A stretch of 64,000 nt of DNA from the NCBI GenBank assembly GCA_019843655.1, contig JACDQD010000004.1, positions 32,999,940-33,063,939 on the forward strand. The letters are read 5' to 3'. The DNA comes from Lethocerus indicus. Lineage: Eukaryota; Arthropoda; Insecta; Hemiptera; Belostomatidae. Positions within the stretch are counted from its first letter, which is position 1; the number at the start of each line of letters is the position of its first letter. Both the position numbers and the translations under genes were made by a program. The notes beneath the pieces are model-generated. The model made no database searches and was not told the origin of the DNA. It saw only the letters and a program-made list of their open reading frames with translations. Positions 47,153-58,167 of the stretch are shown one piece after another.

Positions 47153-48600
47153 AACACTTAAGAGGGAGTGCCCTTTTTGCCATTCAGAATTAGGAAATCG
47201 CTATGATGAAAAATGTGATACGCCAACTGCTATTAGAAGACAAAGTGTTTTAATCCAATAAACAGGATGAAAATAGTCGTTAATTTTATTCCGCGATTCA
47301 TTTTTTTATTATTATAATTTGATTACACTTCGTTTTCTTTTCTTTTATAAATTGCTTTAAGGGGTACGAGAACATATTAATAATTTTTTGCATCCCATTT
47401 CTTCTGGTATCTCGCAACTATTTACTGATGTTCCGGTGGCCAACGGATCCTGATGAATCCTTTAGTTTTCTGCGTCTCCAGAATAATATACTTATCGTTT
47501 CGAGTAGGTAGGCGATAGGTTTTTTTTTGTAAAAATTTTGTCTTCAGCCTACAACCGTAAAGACTTAAATACGCTGTGAAACTTTTAAAAAGCGGAATCC
47601 ATTCTCGGTTTGACATTAGACTTGCCCCAAATTGCAGAGGAAAGGATTCAATTGTGAGAGGAAAGTGGATTTAGCCGGCCTATCAATCTCTCGCTGTGAA
47701 ACCGAGCTCGAAACGAATCTCGAAACTGGGTCTATTTTATTTTATTTTTTTTTTTTTTCTGTTGCCTCCAACAAACTTTTTCTTCCTAGATCCCCCGAAT
47801 AAAATGCGTTCCCCCATTTCGTACTCGCGCAACATTTAACTGATCTACAGTCACGATTGTCTGAAGACGATAAACCCGACTGGGTTTCATCCCTTTTTTT
47901 TTAATTCTGTTTATTTATTCTAATAAAATTTATTACACTGTGTTTCTACTGGCTTTTCCCTCATTTAAAAAATTTTTCCGGTACAATTCAGATCACCGTG
48001 TGGCCGCTTTCTTTTCAGGCCTCCCTGAATAGCCGGGAATCGTCGATTCGGTTTAATGAAATGTTATATAAAAAAAATTAATTTATTGGCTTGTCTACCG
48101 GTCTAGAGTAGGTCCGAATAAGGCTGACGCTAGAGTGATGAAATATTATTTTCGAAACTTTTTCTTCTGTGGCCGATTTCCGGTCCCTTTATGCCGAATA
48201 ATCCACCCCTACAGGTGTCCGTCTGTCAGCAGTACTGAGCCGTCCCCGTCCCCGGCCGATGGGTCCATTAGTCAATCCTCTTGTTTATTCTGTCCTTTCG
48301 CCGTCATTTCGTGACGGCGCACTCGCCACTCGCATTATCGGTCGGGGGCTTGAAATTACCTGAGCGCACAACTTCAACTTCAACTGGACATCGGTGAACG
48401 TTTTCCTTTATTGAACGTCGGCCGGCCGGTCGCCAAACGAACCGGGGTACAATGCCTACCTTCTGTCCTCGCTTAGATAACATTGTTTGGCCGACATTTC
48501 CGACAGTGTCCTCTGTTTGTTGATCGCTGTCGAAACTGTGGCACACCGAAACTCCCCCCCCTCCTCCCTGTCAGCCTATAGGATAAATATTCGCCCCTAT
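47153..48600. other. Intergenic, nothing recognised
   Basis: AT-rich parts and T runs (around 47745 and 47895). No gene or repeat family seen apart from a short hairpin-family fragment at 48601-48630. Confidence 0.45.
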
Positions 48601-48630
48601 TCAAACTAGACCGGTTTCGGCTTTTCGTCA
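48601..48630. mobile_element. Hairpin element, short fragment
   Basis: ACTAGACCGGTTTCGGCTTT matches the inner part of the arm. Nothing else of the element is present. Confidence 0.45.
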
Positions 48631-48689
48631 GTTTACTATTTGAGAAACCGAAGAGCGGGATATAAAATTTTGTCTTAGCTTTGGGACCG

Positions 48690-49600
48690 GTCTGTTTTCG
48701 AAATTTGAAACGGAAAATTAGGCGCCAAATCGGACCAAAAATGAGAGGTTTTTACGACCAAAACTGCGGTTTTCAGGCCCAAAAATGCTAAATACCGCAT
48801 TTCGGCGCAACATCGGACGAACAATGCTGCTTTTTGGCCGAAAAACGCGGATTTTTTAATCATAATCGGCCCAATAATGCGGTTTTTAGACCCGAAAATG
48901 CGGTTTTCAGGCGCAAAATCTGCCCAAAAATGCGGTTTTTAAGCCCAGAAATGAGGTCTTTAGGTTCAAAAATGCGTTTTTTAGGCCCAAAAATGGACGA
49001 AAAATGCTGCTTTTTTGCCGAAAAATGCGGTTTTTTTAATCATAATCGGCCCAATAATGCGGTTTTTAGACCCGAAAATGCGGTTTTCAGGCGCAAAATC
49101 TGCCCAAAAATGCGGTTTTTAAGCCCAGAAATGAGGTTTTTAGGTTCAAAAATGCGTTTTTTAGGCCCAAAAACGGACGAAAAATGCTGCTTTTTGGCCG
49201 AAAAATGCGGTTTGTAGGCCGAAAAATGCGGTTTTTTTAATCATAATCGGCCCAATAATGCGGTTTTTAGACCCGAAAATGCGGTTTTCAGGCGCAAAAT
49301 CTGCCCAAAAATGCGGTTTTTAAGCCCAGAAATGAGGTTTTAGGTTCAAAATGCGTTTTTAGGCCCAAAACGGACGAAAAATGGTGCTTTTGGCCGAAAA
49401 TGCGGTTTAGGCCGAAAAATGCGTTTTAATCATAATCGGCCCAATAATGCGGTTTTAGGCTGAGAAATGGGTTTTCAGGCGCAAAATCTGCCCAAAATGC
49501 GGTTTTAAGCCCAGAAATGAGGTTTTAGGTTCAAAATGCGTTTTTAGGCCCAAAATCGTTTTACCAAAATGGTGATTTTAGGGGCAAAATTGGTTTTCCG
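48690..49600 (+). repeat. Satellite array with about 180-200 bp higher-order repeat
   Basis: Units like AAAAATGCGGTTTTTAGGCC alternate with variants in a fixed order. The marker AATCATAATCGG recurs at 48858, 49038, 49239 and 49428, giving periods of 180, 201 and 189. From 49321 onward the A and T runs are systematically shorter than in the earlier copies. Long open frames through the array (for example 48834-49217) are by-products of the periodicity. Confidence 0.9.
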
Positions 49601-50840
49601 TAGACTGGAGTTCACAGCAATGAATGTTCCAGACTCTTGCAGACCGCCTAACACGTGTTAATTAAAATTGGCCGTCTATAAGGCCCTACGGCTATACGGG
49701 ACTATAGGGTTTTCACCAAGATACCAATAGACATACAAGGTTGATTCTACAATAGATAGGAGGTCAAAAAAAAAAAGAGCCGCCCTCTCATTTATTTTTC
49801 ACGGTTTTTAATCGCATTTCGCGCTCAACGTCAATTCGTATATTGCCGTTTAGCGTCCAACAATTTCATTAATAAATATGCGCATAACTCGAAGCGTGTT
49901 CAGGGGTTTATCGTCGCCGACTTAAGCGGCGGCAATTATTGAACGGGGGACAGCAGACGCGACGCATCGTTGTTATGCATGGAATAAATATTTTTAGATT
50001 GTTCATTACGGAGCCGGCTCTGTTATTTATTGTTGGGGGGCGGGGGCGCTCGCTACGCCATTCCGTTCGATTGAATAACACATTCTTCTAATGAATCGGT
50101 TCTGATACAAAAATCGTCCCCCGTAATTGAATGTTCGGCCGGGGAATTTCATATATTTTGCCGAGCTCGGTTTTTAATTCGCGTTGGGAAAAATGCAAAT
50201 CATGAACTGCATGTTAATGGACTGCAATCAGCGTATCGGAATCATTCTGACGTTTTGTCGTTCATTTTTCTCGCGTTCACTACACATTCAAAAATATTTA
50301 ATACACAATATGTAATACGTATTACACGCTTGTGTAATATCTTACGAGGTGTCTCAGTTGATATAAAAAATATTGTGCAATGATAATTCCATCGCACGTT
50401 ACACGCTGATTGTCACGATGGTTTGGAGCGAATAATACACCCAGGCAGGGTAAGGCAAAGAATATTCGAGAACAGACGAAATAATATAATAAATGTTGAA
50501 CATAAATTCCCCCGAGTTACACGACATTTACTGTACACTGGATAATTGTTTCTTCTGTACGTCTCGCATCAACGTTCGTTTTTGCGCTCAGACTTTTTAG
50601 AATTATTCCCGCAATATTTCAGGCGGTGTCGCGAAGACATTTCGGTTTTCTGTCTCTCCGCACGACGGTAGCTTGATCACTTATCAGATACCGCACTCGG
50701 TGTGCTTACCGCGGTGGAAAATGAAATCAAGTTGCAATATTAAGTTAACGGCATATCTGCAGTTGGAAAGCCGCAGTCGGATGAGCGGTCGCTATCCGGC
50801 CTAATGAGTATCGCCTCATCCTCCCAACAACTCCGGCATA
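49601..50840. other. Intergenic, nothing recognised
   Basis: Includes an octamer-like ATGCAAAT at about 50191 and unique-looking sequence, but no gene. Confidence 0.4.
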
Positions 50841-50940
50841 TCTCCCTCTATCTCTCCTCCCTCCTCCCTCCCTCCCTCCCTCCCTCTCTCTCTCTCCCTC
50901 TCTCCCTCTCTCCTCCCTCCCTCCCTCCCTCTCTCCCTCC
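50841..50940. repeat. Pyrimidine-only low-complexity tract (CTCC/CT)
   Basis: About 100 bp of almost pure C and T on the plus strand. Confidence 0.9.
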
Positions 50941-51155
50941 ACATTATTAATTGTACCTTCACTCCCTCACGTTGTACCTTCGCTCCCAGTGTCCCGGCAT
51001 TTGCGGGCCCTGCTCACTTAAGCCCTACTGTGTTTGCGGTAAGTCATAACTGCCGCATCTCATTGTACAGAAAAAATCAGTTTACAGTATTAACAGGTAA
51101 AAGGCGAATCAAATTTCACAGGTCGCCAGTTGCCCGTCTAAGAACCCGTCATTAA

Positions 51156-51487
51156 CCCATTAAGTAAAACAATTTTTTTTTCTAAAAATTTTGCATAAAA
51201 TTTACTTATTACGATGCATTATTATCAAATAGTACCTAAAAATATTTGGTTTTTTAAATTGAATCCCATTTGGGGGGGGGGATTAGGGCACTACAGAGTT
51301 GAACCGACACATGATCATCTTTCATTTTGAATAATAATCATAATTACAAGTATTTTAACGCGATGTAGTATTTATAATGTGAAATTACTGAAACTAATCA
51401 AAAAAAAACTTCCTGTAAACACATGTCATATCAGAAAGAATTAAAAAATTAACTGATGCCCATTTGGGGCCTAAGGTAGTTAATGGG
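51156..51487. mobile_element. piggyBac-like miniature element
   Basis: Starts CCCATTAAGTAAAAC and ends GTAGTTAATGGG, flanked on both sides by TTAA (51152-51155 and 51488-51491). TTAA duplication and CCC...GGG ends are the piggyBac signature. The matching part of the ends is short (about 8 to 10 bp). The 332 bp body has no coding capacity and carries internal CCCATTTGGGG segments near both ends (51267 and 51459). Confidence 0.6.
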
Positions 51488-51491
51488 TTAA

Positions 51492-52554
51492 GTTGTCAAT
51501 AGTGAGAGGATTGATAAATGTGCAATAATATTAATAATTTCCTCTCACGTCATTGGTAATTATTAAAGTAATATCGACGCGAGTGTTACAGACATTTTTA
51601 TTTCCATTACCAAGCGTTAAATTGCCCGTTCGTTGAGTATGTTTTAAAAGTCACCCTCCAGTTCGATTTTCTATATTCCTAAAGTTTTGTTCGTACAAAG
51701 TTGTTATTATTGTTGAAGAGCAAATTTTTGTTGTGTGAACACTGTTGTTCACAAGATTCACAAACCAATCACGAAATTGTTGCAATCGGCCGTTTGCTAC
51801 GGGCTTAAGCCGGTGTCTCGGTCCGCTCGACGCGCACTCGGCCCCTTAATTGTCACTTTCCTTGAAGGGAGGAATTGCTAATATACCCGTCTGTATTTGC
51901 CGGATGTTTCTTTCACTTTTTTCTCTCTTTTCTTCTCGCTCCAGTCGTCTATTTATACAATTCACTGTCCGGAAACAGAAGTTCAGAGTTCATTGCCACT
52001 GGACATGTAACGAGGCCTTCTTCGAAGCGGGTACAACGCAGGACGAAAGAAAATAATTTTCTCAATTTTCTTCGGATATATTTTCGCTTACTATAGCCCC
52101 TCTCTAGGATACTAGTTTCGGATGATTCAGAAAATAGGAAAAACAAGTATTGTAGATAAAATTTGTTTTTATTATTCCTATAAAGAGTATAATAATTTAT
52201 GGCCGTAAAAAAAATGTAGATCCCGTTGTATAGACGCCGCGTTGTATACTTATAAGTTAATAAAACAATCGGGCCGTTTTAATGACTATCTCGGTCTAAT
52301 TATCTATTGTATTAGAGCCGTTGAAAGTTTAATAGTTCGGTAGCGTTCGGAGAAGACGCTTTATGAACGATATCGACAGTTAATAGCCGGAACCTCTTTA
52401 TCTATTAATGGCCCAATTTAGGGTCTTGACAACCAGACAGAAGCTCTAATAGACGGATACACGTTCGCGAAATTAACACTGCCATTTCGTAATCAATCGA
52501 AAATGTTGGCCAAATGAATCATTCTTTGATTTTTCAGCTCTCCTTAAAGGGCAA
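51492..52554. other. Intergenic, nothing recognised
   Basis: No gene or repeat family seen. Confidence 0.45.
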
Positions 52555-53370
52555 TTGTAACGTTTTCAGGCGCAAAAACACCCCAAAAATGCGGTTTTTA
52601 GGCGAAAAAAGGATCAAAAATTCGGTTTTTAGGCGCACATCGGACCAAAAATACGGTTTTTAGGGGAAAAGTCGGACCAAAAATGCGGTTTCTGGGCGCA
52701 AAATCGGCCCGAAAATGCGATTTTTAAACCCAAAAATGCGGATTTTAGGCGCTAAATCGAACCAAAAATACGATTTTTAGGGGCAAAATCGGCCCAAAAA
52801 TGATGTTTTTAGGCACAAAAATTCGGTTTTAAGGCCCAAGAATGCTCTTTTAGGCTCAAAATCGGACCAAAAATGAGGGTTTTAGGCCAAAAAATACGGT
52901 TTTTAGGCCTAAAAACGCGCATTTTTGGGCCTAAAAACTGAATTATTGGCCCGTTTCTCCGCCTAAAATCCGCATTTTTGCGCATAAAAACCGCATTTTT
53001 GGGCGTAAGTACCATATTTTTGGGCCGATTTAGCGCCTAAAATCCGCATTTTTCGGCCTTAATAACCGCCTTTTTGCACCGATTTTGCGCCTATAAACTG
53101 CCTTTTTGGGCCTAAAAACCGCACTTTTGATCTGATTTTGCTCCTGAAATCCGCATTTTTCGGCCTTAATAACCGCCTTTTTGCGCCTATAAACCGCATT
53201 TTTGGGCCTAACAAGCGCACTTTTGGTCGTGAAAACCGCTCTTTTGGTCGTGAAAACCACATTTTTGATCCGATTTCGCTCCTAATAATCGCAGTTTGTG
53301 GCCTATAAATAAAATTTTTGACCTAAAAACCACTCCTTTGGGCCCCGAAACCGCAGTTTTCAGGGGCAAG
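52555..53370. repeat. Satellite array that reverses orientation near 52917
   Basis: Left of about 52917 the units read AAAAATGCGGTTTTTAGGC. Right of it they read in the opposite sense, GCCTAAAAACCGCATTTTTG. The switch is a perfect palindrome, TTTTTAGGCCTAAAAA, at about 52910-52925. Same family as 640-1215 and 48690-49600. Confidence 0.9.
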
Positions 53371-55286
53371 TGTAACTCGCGTAATGCGATGCCGGTTACT
53401 GTACACAGGCATCTGTTAGGTTTGTATTGTACCCGAGTGTCAATTAATATTTCACGTCGCTTACAAGTTTTTTTTTAAACATTAAATAAATTCCTGATGT
53501 ATCTTTATAACATCGCCGGTGAAAATGTCAGGAGGTTTTCTTGATAAGAAGTACTTTTTTATGTTCAAGTTTTGAATATATCTGGGCATTTCTTATTTTC
53601 AGATAGTAGGTATGAAATTTATACCCTGTAAAATTTTAATGATTCTACCAGTTTGATAGCTCCAACTGGTCTATAGGGGAATAGCAGTAGTGATAAGAGA
53701 ATGGACTTGTGTTGACAGGCGGCTTACAAATATGTTGTTTGAAATTACCATTTCCAGTAATATTTTACTACTTTCCCCTTTCAAGAGGAGCTCCTCACTT
53801 CTCCTGTCATCACTTCCCGTGCTTTGTTGGCTCACTTAATTGTTCGACCGGAAAGCACTTAGACAGGATTATTAATTCTAGACCGGCTGTTTCGCATTTC
53901 GTTATTATGCGACATCACGAATCGACTTTCCGAATTCCAGAGTCGTTTCTACTCAATTAGCGTGTCGGCATTAAATACTGGCATTTTTTTTTAAGTAGTG
54001 ATATGTGAAAAAATTGATACGTAAGGAATTTAATCTGCAGTAAAACTGTACCGACTTCAGTAGACCGAGCAGTCAATAATTCAAACGATATTCAATAATT
54101 AAGTATTCAAATACTTTACTGTAATTTTCTGGAGATTACACCTGGTCTGGAACACCTAGACCGGTTTTACTTCCGAAGAAATATGTATACACGTCAAATA
54201 TACATCGGAGCTATATTACGAAGTAATACATAGTGAATAACACATTATCGTTCGTATTTATTTGCAGCGGATTTGGTTTCAAACTTCCTGATGAAAACCT
54301 TCAAAAACGACATTAGTTCAATCCGTTTTAACAGTTATTTTCAATAAAAAAAAACATAGGATTTTTTATCAATATCTTCACAGTGCGACATTTACCTGCT
54401 GTAAATTTCAATTTATTAGTAGAAGGGAAACTGAAAGTAGGACAAAAATTAAACTGTTCAACGTTGAGGTATCGTAATTTTTTTTTTGGCTTATAAACTA
54501 CCCCCGGGACAGTGTCCGCAAATGGTTTTCCGTCAGATGCGGAAGAGTTGTAGAAGATTGTTTAAGGGCCCGGGAATGACGCGGCGCTAAACGGGTTCCA
54601 TAACCTGCACACGGTGACAATTAAGGGACAACACGATAATTGTGAACACTGAGTCCCGACCAAGATCCCACGCCTATTCAAAACGGGTTATTTCGCAATT
54701 AAAACGGAACGGGGCGTATTTAGGAGCCGCCGGCGCTTATGAATTGTAAAACCGCCCCCGCCCCATCACGATATTGGCGTCGCCGTCAACGTGATATTAA
54801 AACGTAATTGTCACGAATTTCCGTCAGGATCGGCCGAAACCTATGACTATTAAACGGAGGAGTCATAATCCCAAGAGTATTAACGATACCCCCAACGGTT
54901 AGGTCTACAGAGGATTCCAATCTACTCATTAGTCGGACCCTGATGGCGTGAATTTCGAAACGGCCACAGAAGGAAATATTCTTCCAATGGAGGCGATCGA
55001 TTTGAATAATTCCATTCGTACAAATTGTCGCAGAAACGCGGTACCAGTTTAATATCGTGATCGGAACTGACGCCGGTATTTTCTGCGATACGAAACTGGT
55101 TCGGAAAACACAATCGTCGATTAAAGTTAAACGAGCTGTCGCCCATGATGGATGACTGAAGACCAGTAAAATATTTATACCGACGATCGAAAACAGGTCT
55201 AGCTCTCGAATTTAAACAAGGGGTGAGACATAGACACGGTTCTCTCTAATTATTCTTCGATCGCACCGAATGTTGGTGATAACCGT
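53371..55286. other. Intergenic, mostly unique-looking
   Basis: No gene recognised. Positions 54540-54860 have mixed composition and no visible repeats, so they could be regulatory, but this is weak. Confidence 0.4.
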
Positions 55287-55740
55287 AGGTTCGCGGTGTT
55301 TCCGTCTCCAGTCTCGCCGGTTCGGACTTTTTCTAGACCGGGGTTTCGGCCGCTCGCCATCTTCAGTAGCGCTGTGTCAGTCACTGTCGGATGTTTTTCG
55401 GTCATCCTCACCGCACTGTCACTGTCACTTGTACCGTACACAGTACACAATTAAACCTCTGAATATGGTGTTATCGTCTTTAAATATAATTGAAGGCAGT
55501 TATGAAACAATAACCTTCGTAATTGCTCAGAGGTTCACTTGTACTTGTGACAGTTCAAGTGAAAGTGATGATGCCCCCGAAAGACGTCCGAAGTGCCGAC
55601 AGCGACTAACTAACTGGGCTACTGAAGATGGCGAGCGGCCGAAAACCCGGTCCAGCAAAAGAGCGAACCGGCGAGACGGGAGAGAGAACACCACAAACCC
55701 TACGGTATTCCAACCCCTCGCAGACCACAAAACAGGTATG
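55287..55740 (+). mobile_element. Hairpin element, copy 9, longer form
   Basis: Arm 1 (CCGTAGGTTCGCGGTGTTTC) and arm 2 enclose a loop of about 110 bp. The loop begins AACCTCTGAATATGGTGTTA and closes at CAGAGGTTCACTTGTACT. Related loop sequence is present in copy 11 (57605-58153). The outer end CAGACCACAAAACAGG is on the right. Arm 2 differs at the ribozyme-like core (GAAAACCCGGTCCAGC). Confidence 0.85.
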
Positions 55741-56056
55741 TTGAACTACGTTAGAAATAGTTATTAAGAAAATACTGGTGGGATTTCGGACGCCGTAAAT
55801 TTGGCGGTAATAATCGAAATCAAACCCAGGAATGGAACAAATTAATTTTTAGTGATAACCGCCTATATGCTAGAATGGTTTACTGTATATTATTCTCGGT
55901 CGGTTCGCATTAGCGTAATTCACTAATTGTGGCAGCCGTATCGATGTCTCCGGGCCGTGAGGGCCACCGACCGAACGAGTCACCTTCCCGGCCTCGGCAA
56001 TTCTAGACTGGTTAACAACTTGTGCCAACTCTAGGGGGCCTGTGTGAGCCGTGATC

Positions 56057-56140
56057 GTTACGGTTTGAGGAGAGCGAGAGGGAGGGATAGAGGGAGAGGG
56101 AGGGATAGAGGGAGGGAGGGATAGAGGGAGGGAGAGAGTA
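56057..56140. repeat. Purine-rich low-complexity tract
   Basis: GAGGGAGGGATAGAGGGAG repeats. The neighbouring sequence (55741-56367) has no gene. Confidence 0.8.
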
Positions 56141-56381
56141 CTAGGGCTGATAGGAGTGGTTCCCCGCAGACAGACACTCGGCCCCAACTTTAATAGACTG
56201 TTAGGACTTAGTTTGACTGTGACGTTACCGCGGGTGATGGAGACGACGCCGTTAAGTGATTAACAGCCGCGGCTCCACATCGTCAACTCCATGCGACTCT
56301 TCAATTGTAGTAAGGCTTATATTCTCACTCGGGGAAAATTGCTGCACGCTTTCTATCCTTATCGAACGCCTAAAAAAATTC

Positions 56382-56674
56382 CGTAGGTTCGTGGTGTTTC
56401 TGTCTCCTCACGACGGTTTGGTCCATCGCCAGACGGGGGTTTCGGCCGCTCGCCGCGTCTTCAGTAGCGGTGTTAGTCACTGTCGGCACTTTGGATGTTT
56501 TCCGGGGGGGGGGCATCCTCACTGCCCACTGTCACTTGTACTGACAGTACAAAGTGCCGACAGTGACTAACACCGCTACTGAAGATGGGGCGAGCGGCCG
56601 AAACCGGCGAGAGGAGACAGAAACACGACGAACCTACGAGGTATTACTCGCAGACCACAAAACAGGTATGTTAA
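56382..56674 (+). mobile_element. Hairpin element, copy 10
   Basis: The arms enclose a short loop with a run of G. Arm 2 lacks the GGTCTAGCGAAAGACC segment, so the ribozyme-like motif is cut short. The flanks GCCTAAAAAAATTC (56368-56381) and GCCTAACAAAAATTC (56675-56689) form a 14-15 bp target duplication. Confidence 0.86.
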
Positions 56675-57604
56675 GCCTAACAAAAATTCTTCAATTCTGT
56701 TCTGTCGCTTCAAACTTCATGTGGGATCGCGTAACAATGCGGGCAGAAAATAGACATAAAGACGCGAGAAATCGGCCAACAGGATTAATAAACGACTTCT
56801 ATATTAGGCCGCGAAATACTCTTCAGTCGGACCCCTGAAGATGGGACCGGTGAGAGTTGCGAAACGTCGCAACATCCGAGAGGCAAAAACTCCTCCACCC
56901 ATTCGCTTACCGAGCACAGGAAAAATCCTGGAATAGCAGCGGGTCAACCCACAGGATTTCGTTCCTTTTTTTTAAAAATATTTTATTTACTTTGCATCGC
57001 GTCACTAAAATAACAACTAGTAGTGAATTCCGTTTCGCCGGCCATTCAAAATCTGCGTATACCGACTCCTCCTCTGGTTTCTTAAGGCTTTCAAATATTT
57101 TTGTAGAACATTTTCGTCGTTTCGATAAGGGAACCGTCGGTTAGACTGGTGCAAAAGGAGTGCACGTCGTTGCACTTAGTTCGGAGTTGACTCCGCGCTT
57201 CACCGATAACGGCCGCAGTTATCATCTCTTGGAAGCGGATCAAGTTTTGTCGGCCGAAGTTTCTAAATGAACGACACCTCCGAGAAGAGACCGAGATGCC
57301 CTCCGTACGGACGTCAGAAATCAGTTTGTACAACCCGAGACATTGGTCAAAGCGTTCCGAAGTGTAAATTGGAAGAATTATACAAATAATGGACGGGTTA
57401 ATATTCGCTGAGGAATTGACGGCGGCCCGTCAATTTTGGCATTATTAACTCGAGCCGCGAAACACCTGCGTTCCATATTTATATCATATCATAAAAAAGG
57501 GACATTTGATGAGATTCGGACAACGCTCCGGTCAGTTCGGTTGAAAGACAATTTCAGCCTCGTTATTCAGTGATTAAACCCATTTTTCAACTCGTTTAAG
57601 GTAC

Positions 57605-58153
57605 CGTAGGTTTGTGGCGTTTCTGTCTCCTCTCGCCGGTTTCGGTCGCTCGCCATCTTCAGTAGCGGTCTTAGTCACGGCTGTCACAGTACAAGTTAAC
57701 CTCTGAATATGGTGTTATCGTCTTTAAATTTAATTGAAGATAGTTGTGAAACAATAATCTTCATAATCGTACAGCTCTTTTACTTCTGGGGTAAAAAAAA
57801 TAGATAAGTAATAATTTTAACTCTTAACACTCCTATAGCTTATTACAAGATTAAGGGCAGCACCATCGTAGGGTGGCTTCTACCCCTAGGAAGGAGTTCA
57901 TTGAGTGATTTTCTTCTTTGAGTCAATATGAAGGACGATAACATCATATTCAGAGGTTTACTTGTACTGTGACAGTGACAGTGCAGTGAGGACGCCCGAA
58001 CAACATCCAAAGTGCCGACAGTGACTAAGACCGCTACTGAAGATGGCGAGCGGCCGAAACCCCGGTCTAGCGAAAGACGAAACCGGCGAGACAGGAGACA
58101 GAAACACCACAAACCTAGGGTATTCCAACCCTTCGCAGACCACAAAACAGGTA
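57605..58153 (+). mobile_element. Hairpin element, copy 11, longest form with internal region
   Basis: 549 bp flanked by CTCGTTTAAGGTAC (57591-57604) and CTCATTTAAGGTAC (58154-58167), a 14 bp duplication with one mismatch. Between the arms is an internal region of about 290 bp. It is itself bounded by inverted ends: AACCTCTGAATATGGTGTTA at about 57692 and the inverse TAACATCATATTCAGAGGTT at about 57938. Arm 2 has the best ribozyme-like motif: CGCTA (58032-58036), CTGAAGA (58037-58043), GAAA (58056-58059), CCCCGG, GTC (58065-58067), TAGCG (58068-58072). Arm 1 lacks the matching CTAGACC segment. No protein is encoded. Confidence 0.88.
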
Positions 58154-58167
58154 CTCATTTAAGGTAC

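Noticed and set aside
48834..49217. 127-codon open frame (repeated MRFLGPK-like peptide)
   Set aside because: Lies wholly in the satellite array. The frame follows from unit length and composition, with no start context or splice sites.
48690..49600. CRISPR-like array
   Set aside because: Units are not identical repeats separated by unique spacers, and the locus is eukaryotic.
55270..55767. 165-codon plus-strand frame
   Set aside because: Runs through hairpin copy 9, including both inverted arms. No such frame is kept in other copies.
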